Positions 45,023 through 52,943 of a stretch of 64,000 nucleotides of DNA are shown piece by piece. Made by a program: the position numbers and the translations under genes. The notes beneath the pieces are model-generated. The model made no database searches and had not been told where the DNA came from. It saw only the letters and a list, made by a program, of their open reading frames with translations. The DNA is from Mycobacterium gordonae (GTDB lineage Bacteria > Actinomycetota > Actinomycetes > Mycobacteriales > Mycobacteriaceae), in the NCBI RefSeq assembly GCF_002101675.1, contig NZ_LQOY01000014.1, positions 1 through 64,000 of the forward strand, in the 5' to 3' direction. The stretch's first letter is position 1. Every line of letters begins with the position of its first letter.

Positions 45023-45567
45023 CCGTGAGACCGCTTGTCATGCCACCAGGCAGCGAACGCCGGGTCGGCCAGCGGAATGTCTCCGACCCCGACCTGCCGT
45101 CGCGGCCACTCGGCGGCGCGCTGCGTCATCGGCGACACCGGCCGGTTGACCCCGTAATGCAGTCGGTGACGCCGATGCAGGAAGCACCAGTGCCCTTGGT
45201 GCCGCTGGTAGCGGTCTTCGTATTTGATGACCTGCTCGACGAATCCGTCGTTGTGAGTCTGCGCGAAGCACTGTGCCCAGACCTGGCCGTGGGCGTTGTC
45301 CTCATCGTCGAGTTCGATCAGATGGTTGGACACCAGAATCACTGCGAAGACAGTGGAAGCAAGGCTCTCCGACATCAGCCGCTCCAGGCCTTCGGGCCCG
45401 ATCCCGTAGGAACCGAAACGTGCGTGTGGCACGTACAGGTCGGCCATTGCGTGCACATCGCGGGCTTCGATGGCCGCCGCGTACCGGACGGGCAGCTGTC
45501 GAATCGCTTCGCGCGCCAGCAGATCGCTGACGCTAGCCCACTGAGATGCAGTAATGGACTGCGTCAC
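45019..45567 (-). CDS. SnoaL-like / NTF2-fold protein
   Basis: 182 aa from the GTG at 45567, with GGAGG ~8 nt before it. It has the cone-shaped NTF2-like pattern: LLAREAIRQLPVRYAAAIEARDVHAMADLYVPHARF (the SnoaL_4-type N-terminal helix), then strands with HLIELDDEDNAHGQVWAQCF and DRYQRHQGHWCFLHRRHRLHYG. The Tyr/Asp and His residues line the usual pocket. Family members are dehydratases, isomerases or cyclases on ring substrates. It overlaps the SMP-30 gene (ATGA-type) and shares its transcript. Confidence 0.85.
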   Translation of the reverse strand: MTQSITASQWASVSDLLAREAIRQLPVRYAAAIEARDVHAMADLYVPHARFGSYGIGPEGLERLMSESLASTVFAVILVSNHLIELDDEDNAHGQVWAQCFAQTHNDGFVEQVIKYEDRYQRHQGHWCFLHRRHRLHYGVNRPVSPMTQRAAEWPRRQVGVGDIPLADPAFAAWWHDKRSHG

Positions 45568-45595
45568 GGCTCAACCTCCGATCCAGGCTTCTACA

Positions 45596-45614
45596 ACAAT
45601 ACACATCATGTATT
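45596..45614. promoter_or_regulatory. Palindrome in SnoaL/SDR divergent promoter
   Basis: AATACA (45598-45603) and TGTATT (45609-45614) are a perfect inverted pair around CATCA. A second, inner ACAT-C-ATGT palindrome overlaps it. On the minus strand TATTGT (45596-45601) fits a -10 hexamer 28 nt before the SnoaL start. It lies midway between the divergent SnoaL and SDR genes. Confidence 0.55.
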
Positions 45615-45661
45615 ACTGTTAATTGTGGTTGTGCGACGGGGCCAACCGTGAGGAGGGGCAG

Positions 45662-46519
45662 ATGCAACGTCTGAGCGGCAAGGTCGCCGTCGTCACCGGT
45701 GCGGCACGCGGACAGGGCCGTAGCCACGCTGTACACCTCGCCGACGAGGGTGCCGACATCATCGCGCTGGACATCTGCGCCGAGATCGAGACGAACGGCT
45801 ACCCGCTGTCTTCACGAGATGACCTCGACGAAACGGTCAAGCTTGTCGAAAAGTCCGGACGGCGAGCACTTTCCGCGGTGGTCGATGTGCGGGACCGGGC
45901 TGCGCTCAAGAAGGCGATCGACGACGCCGTGGCCGAGCTCGGCGGCTTGCATGTGGTCGTTGCCAACGCCGGTATCTGCCCGCTGGGCAATCAGGTTCCG
46001 TCGCGCGGGTTCATCGATGCTTTCGATGTCGACTTCGTCGGCGTGGTCAACACCGTCGGCGTCAGTTTCGATCATCTTCGGTCCGGCGCGTCGATCATCG
46101 TCACGGGATCGATTGCCGGTCTTGTGCCGCAGAAGGACCTGGCTGCCGGCGGGGGGCCGCAAGGTCCAGGTGGAGCCGGCTACGGGTTGGCCAAGAAGAT
46201 GTTGGTGGAGTACACCAAGGGCCTCGCGTTGACATTGGCCCCCGAACAGATCCGAATCAACACGATCCACCCGAGCAACGTCAACACCGGGATGTTGCAC
46301 AACCTTCCGATGTACCGGACATTCCGTCCGGACCTGGCGGACCCGACTCGGGAGGATGCCGAAATCGTGTTCCCGCTGCTGCAGGCGATGCCCGTGCCGT
46401 GGATCGAGCCAGAGGACGTCTCCCACCTGGTGGTGTACCTGGCGTCCGACGAATCCCGCTATGTCACCGGCCAACAGATGTTCGTCGACGCCGGCGCAGG
46501 TTTGAAACTCGGCTTCTGA
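45662..46519 (+). CDS. SDR family oxidoreductase, mycofactocin-coupled type
   Basis: 285 aa starting MQRLSGKVAVVTGAARGQGRSHAVHLADEGADIIALD at 45662, with a GAGGAGGGG site upstream. The GAARGQGRSHAV and long DICAEIETNGYPLSSRDDLDETV insertion after strand 2 is the signature of the SDR subfamily whose NAD(P) is held tightly and recycled through mycofactocin (known from family). Catalytic Ser lies in VTGSIAGL and YxxxK is YGLAK. It probably oxidises an alcohol made by one of the P450s. It is a single-gene unit between divergent SnoaL and convergent crotonase. Confidence 0.9.
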   Translation: MQRLSGKVAVVTGAARGQGRSHAVHLADEGADIIALDICAEIETNGYPLSSRDDLDETVKLVEKSGRRALSAVVDVRDRAALKKAIDDAVAELGGLHVVVANAGICPLGNQVPSRGFIDAFDVDFVGVVNTVGVSFDHLRSGASIIVTGSIAGLVPQKDLAAGGGPQGPGGAGYGLAKKMLVEYTKGLALTLAPEQIRINTIHPSNVNTGMLHNLPMYRTFRPDLADPTREDAEIVFPLLQAMPVPWIEPEDVSHLVVYLASDESRYVTGQQMFVDAGAGLKLGF

Positions 46520-46528
46520 GGCCGTAAC

Positions 46529-47329
46529 TCAGCGTCCCCGGAACTCAGGATCCCGCCGCTGGGTGAACGCCGCTATGCCTTCGGCGACGTCATCGGTTCC
46601 CGCCACCTGCTCAACCAGCAACGCCTCGACGCGAAAAGCCGTGTCGCGGTTGACGTCGAGTGCTTCGTTGAGCATCGCCTTGGCCGCCGCCAGCGCGCGG
46701 GTCGGACCCTGGGCCAGACGTCGTGCCCATGCGGTGGCCTCCCGAACAAGTTCGCTGCCCGGAACCACCGCATTCACCAAACCGATGCGGTGTGCCTCGG
46801 CGGCCGTCAATTCCTCGCCGAAGAACAGCAACTGCTTGGCGATGTTGAACGGCACCTTCCTGGTCAGCAGGTAGGCCGCGCCGCCGTCGGGCGCAAGCCC
46901 GCGGCGTACGAAAAGCTCGACGAGCCGGGCATGTTCAGCGGCCACGATGAGGTCGCAGGCCAGCACCATGCTGGCGCCGACGCCGGCCGCGACACCGTTG
47001 AGTGCACACAGCACCGGCTTCTCGCAGTCGAGCAGAGCCGAAACCACCGCCTGGGATCCGGTGCGAAGGATCCGCGCCGCGTCGCCGGCGACTCGATCCT
47101 TACTGGGTTGCATGCCGGGGTCACGCAGATTCGGTCCGGTGCAGAAATGCCGGTCACCGGCGCCGGTGAACACCACCGCCCGGATATCGGGATCGCTTGA
47201 TGCGCGTTGCAAATGCTCGATAAGGGCTTGTTGCATCGCTCGTGTGACCGAATTCCCGGCATCGGGCCGATCCAAGATCAACCAGCGCACCCCGTCTTCA
47301 GTGCGTGCCACCACATCGGGGGTGCTCAT
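46529..47329 (-). CDS. Enoyl-CoA hydratase/isomerase family protein
   Basis: 266 aa starting MSTPDVVARTEDGVRWLILDRPDAGNSV at 47329; the ATG overlaps the P450 stop (ATGA). Oxyanion motifs are FCTGPNLRD (~62) and NGVAAGVGASMVLACDLI (~105). The VELFVRRGLAPDGGAAYLL segment resembles PaaG/PaaB-type crotonases, where an Asp rather than two Glu is used. It is the second gene of the P450 operon. It converges on the SDR with a 9-nt gap. Confidence 0.9.
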   Translation of the reverse strand: MSTPDVVARTEDGVRWLILDRPDAGNSVTRAMQQALIEHLQRASSDPDIRAVVFTGAGDRHFCTGPNLRDPGMQPSKDRVAGDAARILRTGSQAVVSALLDCEKPVLCALNGVAAGVGASMVLACDLIVAAEHARLVELFVRRGLAPDGGAAYLLTRKVPFNIAKQLLFFGEELTAAEAHRIGLVNAVVPGSELVREATAWARRLAQGPTRALAAAKAMLNEALDVNRDTAFRVEALLVEQVAGTDDVAEGIAAFTQRRDPEFRGR

Positions 47330-48522
47330 AGCCGGATGGGCACGCTGGCCGGTCCACGGACGGTGTTGGTATGTACGTATCGGACCTCGTCCTCGTCTAC
47401 CTCCCAAGTCGGGAACCGCGCCAGCGTCTCCTCCAGAGCGACGCGGGCTTCCAGCCTGGCCAGTGCCGCGCCGAGGCAGAAGTGTGATCCATGACCGAAA
47501 CTGATGTGGCGGATGCCCTTTCGTTCGACGTCGAAGGTGTCAGGATCCTCGTACTGGCGTTCGTCCCGACCGGCCGAGCCGGTCAGCAGCGCGACGCGCG
47601 ATCCCGCCGGGATCAGGGTGTCGTGGTAGGTGACGTCAAGGGTCGTATAACGGCCCTGCACGGGTGAAGGTGCGTCATAGCGCAGCAGCTCTTCGACGGC
47701 GCCTCCGATCAGCGTCGGGTCGGCGACGAGCTTGGCCCGCTGTGCGGGATTGCGTGCCAGCGTCAGCGCGGCCCACCCCAGTAGTCGTGCCACGGTCTCG
47801 TTGCCGGCGACGTTGATCGTCGCGACGAACATCAGCATCTCCGTGTCGTCGAGGCGCCGGGTCTCCTTGCCGGCCTGGACCAGATCCGTGGTCATGAGGT
47901 TGCTGACAATGTCGTCCCTGGCCGTGGTCCGGCGCTGCCTGATCTGCTCGGCGTAGTAATTGAGCAGTTTGACGTTGGCCTCCCGACCGCTTTCGCTGAG
48001 CTGGGATGTGCCCTCCTCGCGATGCAACTGGGCATCGGACCACTCCCTTAGGTTGTCGTGGTCCTCTTCCGGAAAGCCCAGCAGGGAACTGATCACCATC
48101 ACGGGTAACTTCATCGAGAAGTCGCGGACGAAGTCGAACCCGTCCGCGCCGACGAATCTGTCCAGATATCCGCGGCAGAGCGTTCGCACCCGGTCCTCGA
48201 GCGTGGCGACCTGGGTGCGAAAGAAGGTGCGGTTGACCATCTTACGCAGCGCGGTGTGGTCGGGCGGGTCCATCATGATGATGGGACGCGGCGATGGCCA
48301 CGGGTCCTGGCCGATTCCGTCGAGCGTGACTCCGTGCTCCGAAGAGAATGTCTCGGTGTCCAGCGAGGCCTCCAGCACGTCCGTGAATCGGCTCAACGCG
48401 TAGAAGTCGTATTCGTCGTTGCGATAGACGGGTGCTTCATCCCGGAGACGCTTCCAGACCTCGTACGGTTCCTTGTGCAGTGCGCGGTCGAACGGGTCCC
48501 AGCGCAAACCCATGGTCGTCAT
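47326..48522 (-). CDS. Cytochrome P450
   Basis: 398 aa starting MTTMGLRWDPFDRALHKEPYEVWKRLRDEAPVYRN at 48522; six in-frame codons upstream (48540) are an alternative. I-helix VAGNETVARL near 243, ExxR as EELLR near 280, heme loop FGHGSHFCLG near 345 with the thiolate Cys. It pairs with a crotonase (4-nt overlap). It is divergent from another crotonase/dehydrogenase operon, so the two operons share one promoter gap. Confidence 0.92.
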   Translation of the reverse strand: MTTMGLRWDPFDRALHKEPYEVWKRLRDEAPVYRNDEYDFYALSRFTDVLEASLDTETFSSEHGVTLDGIGQDPWPSPRPIIMMDPPDHTALRKMVNRTFFRTQVATLEDRVRTLCRGYLDRFVGADGFDFVRDFSMKLPVMVISSLLGFPEEDHDNLREWSDAQLHREEGTSQLSESGREANVKLLNYYAEQIRQRRTTARDDIVSNLMTTDLVQAGKETRRLDDTEMLMFVATINVAGNETVARLLGWAALTLARNPAQRAKLVADPTLIGGAVEELLRYDAPSPVQGRYTTLDVTYHDTLIPAGSRVALLTGSAGRDERQYEDPDTFDVERKGIRHISFGHGSHFCLGAALARLEARVALEETLARFPTWEVDEDEVRYVHTNTVRGPASVPIRL

Positions 48523-48546
48523 TCGCCACCGCCCTTTCAATGTAGG

Positions 48547-48574
48547 ACAATATTACATTTTCTGTATAGTTGCA
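48547..48574. promoter_or_regulatory. Divergent promoter of P450/crotonase and crotonase/dehydrogenase operons
   Basis: This AT-rich core of the 98-nt gap contains TATTGT on the minus strand (48547-48552) for the P450 operon. On the plus strand it has TATAGT within TCTGTATAGTTGCA (48561-48574), a 14-mer also found at 24998-25011. The overlapping arrangement suggests coordinated control of both operons. Confidence 0.45.
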
Positions 48575-48620
48575 CTACGCCGGCGGAGGGCGCGGCTCGC
48601 GTGGAGGAGGATGGCTGACA

Positions 48621-49433
48621 GTGGAAACCCGGGAGTTCGAACATGTCGTCTACGAGAAGGACGGTCCGGTCGCGCGGATCATCCTGAACAACCCCGAAGC
48701 GGCGAACGCCCAGAGTGCTCAGATGGTCCACGGTGTCAACGAGGCGCTTGACGACGCCCAGTATGACTATGAGATCAAAGTGGTCATCCTCAAGGCCAAC
48801 GGGAAAGGATTCTGCTCCGGTCACATTCCCACCGGCGACTACCCGGAGTTCCGAGCCGAATTGAACGCCTCGGGCAAAGTATGGCGGTCAGCGGCCCAGT
48901 TGTTCCTGTGGCCGGTGCTCAAGCTCTGGGAATTCCCCAAACCTCTTATCGCGCAGGTGCACGGCTATGCGATCGGAGGCGGTACCACGTGGGCGCTGAT
49001 CCCGGAGATCACGGTGTGCTCCGAAGACACCTGGTTTCAGATGCCGCTGGTACCGGGATTCGGGCTGCCCGGGTCGGAAACCATGTTCGAGCCGTGGGTA
49101 TTCATGAATTACAAGCGCGCAGCCGAATATCTCTATACCGCACAACGACTGACGGCCGCGGAGGCGCTGGAGTTCGGCTTGGTCAACCGGGTGGTGCCGG
49201 CTGACGAGCTGGAGGCCACGGTCGAGGAACTGGCCGCTAAAATCTCCAAGGCGCCACTGATCACCTTGCAGGCGACCAAATCCGGCATCGTCAGGGCCTG
49301 GGAGACCATGGGGTTCCGCACTCACCAGCAAGCCAGCAATGATCTGCAGGCGGTGGTGACCGGCAGTCGGGAGTTCCAGCAGTACGTGGCGGAGTTGATG
49401 AAGAAGAGTTCCAAACCCAGCGAACGCACGTGA
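48621..49433 (+). CDS. Enoyl-CoA hydratase/isomerase family protein
   Basis: 270 aa starting at GTG 48621 (VETREFEHVVYEKDGPVARIILNNPE), with AGGAGG ~10 nt upstream; frame is open back to 48570. Oxyanion motifs are FCSGHIPTGD (~73) and HGYAIGGGTTWALIPEI (~115). The FQMPLVPGFGLPGSETMFEPW segment, at the usual catalytic position, is atypical and lacks the common Glu pair pattern, so its exact reaction (hydration, isomerisation, C-C cleavage) is open. It overlaps the next dehydrogenase by 4 nt. Confidence 0.88.
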   Translation: METREFEHVVYEKDGPVARIILNNPEAANAQSAQMVHGVNEALDDAQYDYEIKVVILKANGKGFCSGHIPTGDYPEFRAELNASGKVWRSAAQLFLWPVLKLWEFPKPLIAQVHGYAIGGGTTWALIPEITVCSEDTWFQMPLVPGFGLPGSETMFEPWVFMNYKRAAEYLYTAQRLTAAEALEFGLVNRVVPADELEATVEELAAKISKAPLITLQATKSGIVRAWETMGFRTHQQASNDLQAVVTGSREFQQYVAELMKKSSKPSERT

Positions 49434-50638
49434 CCATGCCGCTTACCTCAATCGTGCGCTTCGGCGACGACCCGGAAATCCAGGAACTGCGCAGGTCGGT
49501 TCGGGAGTGGTTGGCAGACAACCTCACCGACGAATTCCGGCGCAGCGCGGCAAACCCTGACTACCTGCCGCGGGATGCCCACGAACGTGCCGTTGCCTTC
49601 TGCAAGGAGTTGCACGAGCAGGGCTGGTTCGTGCCGCACTGGCCCGCGCTCTACGGCGGCGGCGGACGCGGCGTTGTCGAGCAAGTCGTCATCCGCGAGG
49701 AACTCGCGTACGCCGGCGCACCCCTGGTCAACACCAACGGGGTGAACATGCTGGCGCCGGTGTTGTTCACGTACGGAACGACCGAACAGAAGGAAGAGCA
49801 CCTTCCGGCGATCGCGCGCTCGGAACGCATGTGGGCCCAAGGCTATTCAGAACCCGAAGCCGGCTCCGACCTGGCCGCACTGCGCATGACCGCCCGTCGC
49901 GACGGCGATTACTACATCCTCGACGGCCAGAAGACCTGGACCAGCAACGGCGTTCTCGCCGACTGGATCTTCGTGCTGGCCCGCACCTCCCCGGTGGCGG
50001 GGAAACGGCAAGACGGCATATCGTTTTTCCTCGTCGATCTCGCCTCCGAGGGAATCACCCGAAGGCCGATCCGTTCGATGACCGGATATCCCACTTTCGC
50101 CGAGGAATTCTTCGACGGTGTCCGGGTCCCCGCAGCCAACCTGGTCGGGGCGGAAGGGGACGGATGGCGGGTCGGCAAGGCGCTGCTCAACGCCGAGCGG
50201 TCCAATATCACCAGGGCCGCACAGGCCCAGCGATACCTCGATGAGCTGATTGAGTGGTGTCGCGCTCAACGTGGCGCAGCACACGACCCCTTAGCCGATC
50301 AGGCCAACCGAATCGCACTGGCCCACGCCGTGGAGCGCGTCGAGGTGGGTCGTGCGCTGTCCTATCGAGTGGCCTACCAGCAGGCCGCCGGCACACTGGA
50401 CGCCGCGCTGCCATCGCTGTCCAAGCTGTACCACTCCGAGCTGACCGCCGAACTGCGTGCGCTGGGTGCCCAGATATTAGGTCCCGCAGGCGAACTCATG
50501 CCCGCGGACCCGGGCGCTGTCCTGCACGGGCACTTCTCGGAGGGTCTGCTCTTGTCCTTGCTGCATTCGATCGGCGGCGGTACCAGCGAGATACAGCGAG
50601 ACCTGATCGCCACGGTCGCTCTCGGTATGCCGCGCTGA
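49430..50638 (+). CDS. Acyl-CoA dehydrogenase
   Basis: 402 aa; GTG start overlaps the crotonase stop. FAD motif GYSEPEAGSDLAALRM near 140, GQKTWTSNG near 167, C-terminal GGGTSEIQRDLIATVALGMPR. It keeps all standard motifs and has no degenerate partner next to it, so it is probably a homotetramer or homodimer. The N-terminal extension (PLTSIVRFGDDPEIQELRRSVREWLADNL) is normal for the mycobacterial FadE group acting on bulky substrates. It ends 7 nt from a convergent crotonase gene. Confidence 0.92.
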   Translation: MTMPLTSIVRFGDDPEIQELRRSVREWLADNLTDEFRRSAANPDYLPRDAHERAVAFCKELHEQGWFVPHWPALYGGGGRGVVEQVVIREELAYAGAPLVNTNGVNMLAPVLFTYGTTEQKEEHLPAIARSERMWAQGYSEPEAGSDLAALRMTARRDGDYYILDGQKTWTSNGVLADWIFVLARTSPVAGKRQDGISFFLVDLASEGITRRPIRSMTGYPTFAEEFFDGVRVPAANLVGAEGDGWRVGKALLNAERSNITRAAQAQRYLDELIEWCRAQRGAAHDPLADQANRIALAHAVERVEVGRALSYRVAYQQAAGTLDAALPSLSKLYHSELTAELRALGAQILGPAGELMPADPGAVLHGHFSEGLLLSLLHSIGGGTSEIQRDLIATVALGMPR

Positions 50639-50645
50639 GAGTTGG

Positions 50646-51410
50646 TCAGGAAAACGCCGCTCTGCCCTGGGCCGCCCCCGAGCGCTGCTGCGCCACGGTC
50701 GCCAATGCCAATTCGAGTGGATGGAAGGCGGCGAGTTGCGCACTCTCGGCCGAATTGATCAGCCGCTTGGTCATCTCGACAGCACCCGGGTCCGCGTGCG
50801 CCAATTCGCCGGCGGTAGCCAATGCTCGGGCGACGGCCGCACCGGGTTCCACCACTTCGGTGACCAAACCCATCCGCTCGGCGTCGACGGCTGACAGCCG
50901 AGATCCCCGCAACAGCAGCGATGACGCACGGTGCCGACCCAGCTGCTGAGTCAACCGCCATGCCAACCCGCCATCGGGGACCACCGCGCGAGCCACGAAA
51001 GGTGCGGCGAAGAAGGCATCGTCGGCGCAGACGACCAGATCGCAGGACAGCGCTAGGCTCCATCCCAAGCCGACCGCGCCACCCTCGATCGCGGCGATGG
51101 TGGGCACCGGCAAAGCCCTGAGTTGCTCGAGCACCCGCTGGGCGTGCTCGACCCGTCCCGCCGGCGCCAGGGGGCCGCTGCCGTATGCTGGGCCGGACTT
51201 CAAATCGCCACCTGCACAGAAAAACCCGTCCGCGCCCGCCACGACCAGACCGCGGGAACCAGCGGCGACCACATCGTCGAGCACGGCGGCCAATGCGGTC
51301 CACGACTCGTAGCGCAACGCGTTGCGCTGGTGCGGACGGTTCAGGAGTGCCACAGCGATACCGTTGCGGTCGTCGCGACGGATCAGCGGCTCAACCGCGT
51401 CGTCTGCCAT
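50646..51410 (-). CDS. Enoyl-CoA hydratase/isomerase family protein
   Basis: 254 aa. Crotonase motifs are FFCAGGDLKSG (~64), EGGAVGLGWSLALSCDLVV (~110) and FVARAVVPDGGLAWRLTQQLG (~139), followed by the C-terminal helices (ERMGLVTEVVEPG). The Asp in VVPDGG is kept, but the Glu of classical hydratases is not obvious. The ATG directly abuts the stop of the upstream crotonase gene, with no spacer, so the two are one transcript. Confidence 0.9.
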   Translation of the reverse strand: MADDAVEPLIRRDDRNGIAVALLNRPHQRNALRYESWTALAAVLDDVVAAGSRGLVVAGADGFFCAGGDLKSGPAYGSGPLAPAGRVEHAQRVLEQLRALPVPTIAAIEGGAVGLGWSLALSCDLVVCADDAFFAAPFVARAVVPDGGLAWRLTQQLGRHRASSLLLRGSRLSAVDAERMGLVTEVVEPGAAVARALATAGELAHADPGAVEMTKRLINSAESAQLAAFHPLELALATVAQQRSGAAQGRAAFS

Positions 51411-52208
51411 CTAACGGCCGAGAAACTTGTCGATCGCTGCCCGATGCTCCGGTGTGGTGAAGCATTCCGTCTCAGCGGAGATCCCATACTCGAGGATGCC
51501 GATCAGCGCCCGATGAGCGTGCAAGTTCAGCGTTCGCTTGGTGTCCTGCACGGCTCTCGGGGGGAGTGCGGCGAGGCGATGGGCCAGCGCCAGACCCTCC
51601 TGCTTGATCTGGGCATGCGGCACCACTCGGTTGGCCAGCCCAAGTTCTACCGCCTTCTCGGCCTTGATCCGCTCCCCGAGCAGCAGGTACTCCTTCGCCT
51701 TCAACAGGCTCATCAGGAGCGGCCACAGTACCGAACCTCCATCGCCCGCCACCAGTCCGCTGGCCACGTGAGTATCGGCGAAGAACGACCGGTCGGACAT
51801 CAACACGATGTCGCACAAAACGGCGATGCTGCAACCGAATCCGACCGCCGGTCCGTTTACGGCCGCCACCACCGGTAGCGGGAAGTCGACCATGTCGCGC
51901 ACGATGCGGCGGGCGTCGCGCATCCCGGCCCGGCGCGTCACGGGATTGTTGACGTGTGTCTCCAGCCATTCGACGAGGTTTCCGCCCGCGGAGAAGTAAT
52001 CGCCGGCACCGGTGATCAACACCGCGCGCGCCTCGGCATCCTCGGCCAGGGCATCCCACAGTCGGGTGAAGGCGGTGTGCATGCGGTTGTTGACGGCGTT
52101 TGCGTCGTCGGGATTGTTCAACGTGACGATACGGACGGGACCGTCGGCGGCAACAAGGATCTCGTCGCACCCGGTCAGATCCGGTGTGCCCTCTGGCAGG
52201 TCGGTCAT
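51411..52208 (-). CDS. Enoyl-CoA hydratase/isomerase family protein
   Basis: 265 aa starting MTDLPEGTPDLTGCDEILVAADGPVRIVTLNNPDDANAV at 52208; upstream in-frame codons run through the promoter and are not expected to be translated. Oxyanion motifs are YFSAGGNLVEW (~72) and NGPAVGFGCSIAVLCDIVL (~118), with the C-terminal AVELGLANRVVPHAQ. A -10-like TATTAT lies 8 nt before the ATG, with no ribosome-binding site, so it is a candidate leaderless gene. It heads a two-crotonase operon. Confidence 0.9.
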   Translation of the reverse strand: MTDLPEGTPDLTGCDEILVAADGPVRIVTLNNPDDANAVNNRMHTAFTRLWDALAEDAEARAVLITGAGDYFSAGGNLVEWLETHVNNPVTRRAGMRDARRIVRDMVDFPLPVVAAVNGPAVGFGCSIAVLCDIVLMSDRSFFADTHVASGLVAGDGGSVLWPLLMSLLKAKEYLLLGERIKAEKAVELGLANRVVPHAQIKQEGLALAHRLAALPPRAVQDTKRTLNLHAHRALIGILEYGISAETECFTTPEHRAAIDKFLGR

Positions 52209-52250
52209 CAAAGTAAATAATAGAACACAAGTTGTCAATGTGTCACATTG
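52209..52250. promoter_or_regulatory. Crotonase promoter box and CAATGTG palindrome
   Basis: On the minus strand TATTAT (52217-52222) is 8 nt from the ATG at 52208. AAATAATAGAACA (52215-52227) matches the box in front of the P450 gene at 35908-35920. Further on, CAATGTG-T-CACATTG (52236-52250) is a perfect 15-bp palindrome between the crotonase operon and the divergent TetR gene, so it is a strong operator candidate. Confidence 0.65.
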
Positions 52251-52289
52251 ATCGTGGTTGGCCGCCACCGCACAGAGCGCCGCTGCGTA

Positions 52290-52308
52290 GTGTCATGGGT
52301 TATGACAC
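52290..52308. promoter_or_regulatory. Palindrome overlapping the TetR start codon
   Basis: GTGTCAT (52290-52296) and ATGACAC (52302-52308) are perfect 7-bp arms around GGGTT. The right arm contains the ATG start codon of the TetR gene at 52302. A repressor bound here would block its own gene at the start site. The arms share GTGTCA with the palindrome at 52236-52250. Confidence 0.65.
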
Positions 52309-52934
52309 CTGCGCGGGCAAAGGCAGCGGGTCGGGAGGCGCAGCGGCTGGAAACCCGCGAGCGGATCTTCCAGGCCGCCCTCGCCGAGTTCGAGCGACAT
52401 GGCACGAGCGGCTCGGATATCAACGCGATCGCTGCCGCCGTGGGCGTTGCGCGAGGCACCTTCTACTTTCACTTTCCCACCAAAGAACATGTCCTCTTTG
52501 AGCTGATGACGCGCGAGGAGGTGATCATCACCGATGAGCTGCGGGATGCTGTGAAAGGAGTGTCGGATATCCGTTCGCTGCTCAAGCTCGTGGCGCGTCG
52601 AGTGGCCCACGAGGAAGAGCGATTGGGCAGCGTGCTGTTTCGCGACGTGCTGAGCATCTACTTCACTGCGACCCAGCGCGAGTTCAGCGATATGTCAGAG
52701 CATCCCATCGCCGTTCTGGTGGTCGAGCAACTGGAGGCGGCGCGACGACGCGGGGACATCGCGCATGACGTGAATCCCGCCAATGCCGCCAAGTTCTTCC
52801 TGCTCGCTGTCTATGGGCTACTCATCACAAACCGGGACTCGCCTGAGGTCCGTGACGCCATCCTCGACGAGTACCTGTCCTGCTTCTGCCGCGGCCTGGA
52901 ACCGAGATCGGCAGACCCGAGTCACGGTCAATAG
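52302..52934 (+). CDS. TetR/AcrR family transcriptional regulator
   Basis: 210 aa starting MTPARAKAAGREAQRLETRERIFQ at 52302; the frame extends to a TTG at 52248 but that segment holds the palindromes. Helix-turn-helix at ~18-65: RIFQAALAEFERHGTSGSDINAIAAAVGVARGTFYFHFPTK. The C-terminal half is typical for ligand binding (LVARRVAHEEERLGSVLFRDVL). It lies between divergent crotonase and convergent E1/lipoyl/crotonase operons, and probably represses itself and at least the neighbouring crotonase operon. Confidence 0.92.
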   Translation: MTPARAKAAGREAQRLETRERIFQAALAEFERHGTSGSDINAIAAAVGVARGTFYFHFPTKEHVLFELMTREEVIITDELRDAVKGVSDIRSLLKLVARRVAHEEERLGSVLFRDVLSIYFTATQREFSDMSEHPIAVLVVEQLEAARRRGDIAHDVNPANAAKFFLLAVYGLLITNRDSPEVRDAILDEYLSCFCRGLEPRSADPSHGQ

Positions 52935-52943
52935 TCCGCGCCG

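Noticed and set aside
24998..48574. Identical 14-mer TCTGTATAGTTGCA in two promoter gaps as a regulatory motif
   Set aside because: Several repeated 14-mers are expected by chance in 64 kb, and the two copies do not keep the same distance to a start codon.
35900..52230. Full KstR operators upstream of island genes
   Set aside because: Only the TAGAAC half-site is seen; the second half is at the wrong spacing in each case, so KstR control is not claimed.
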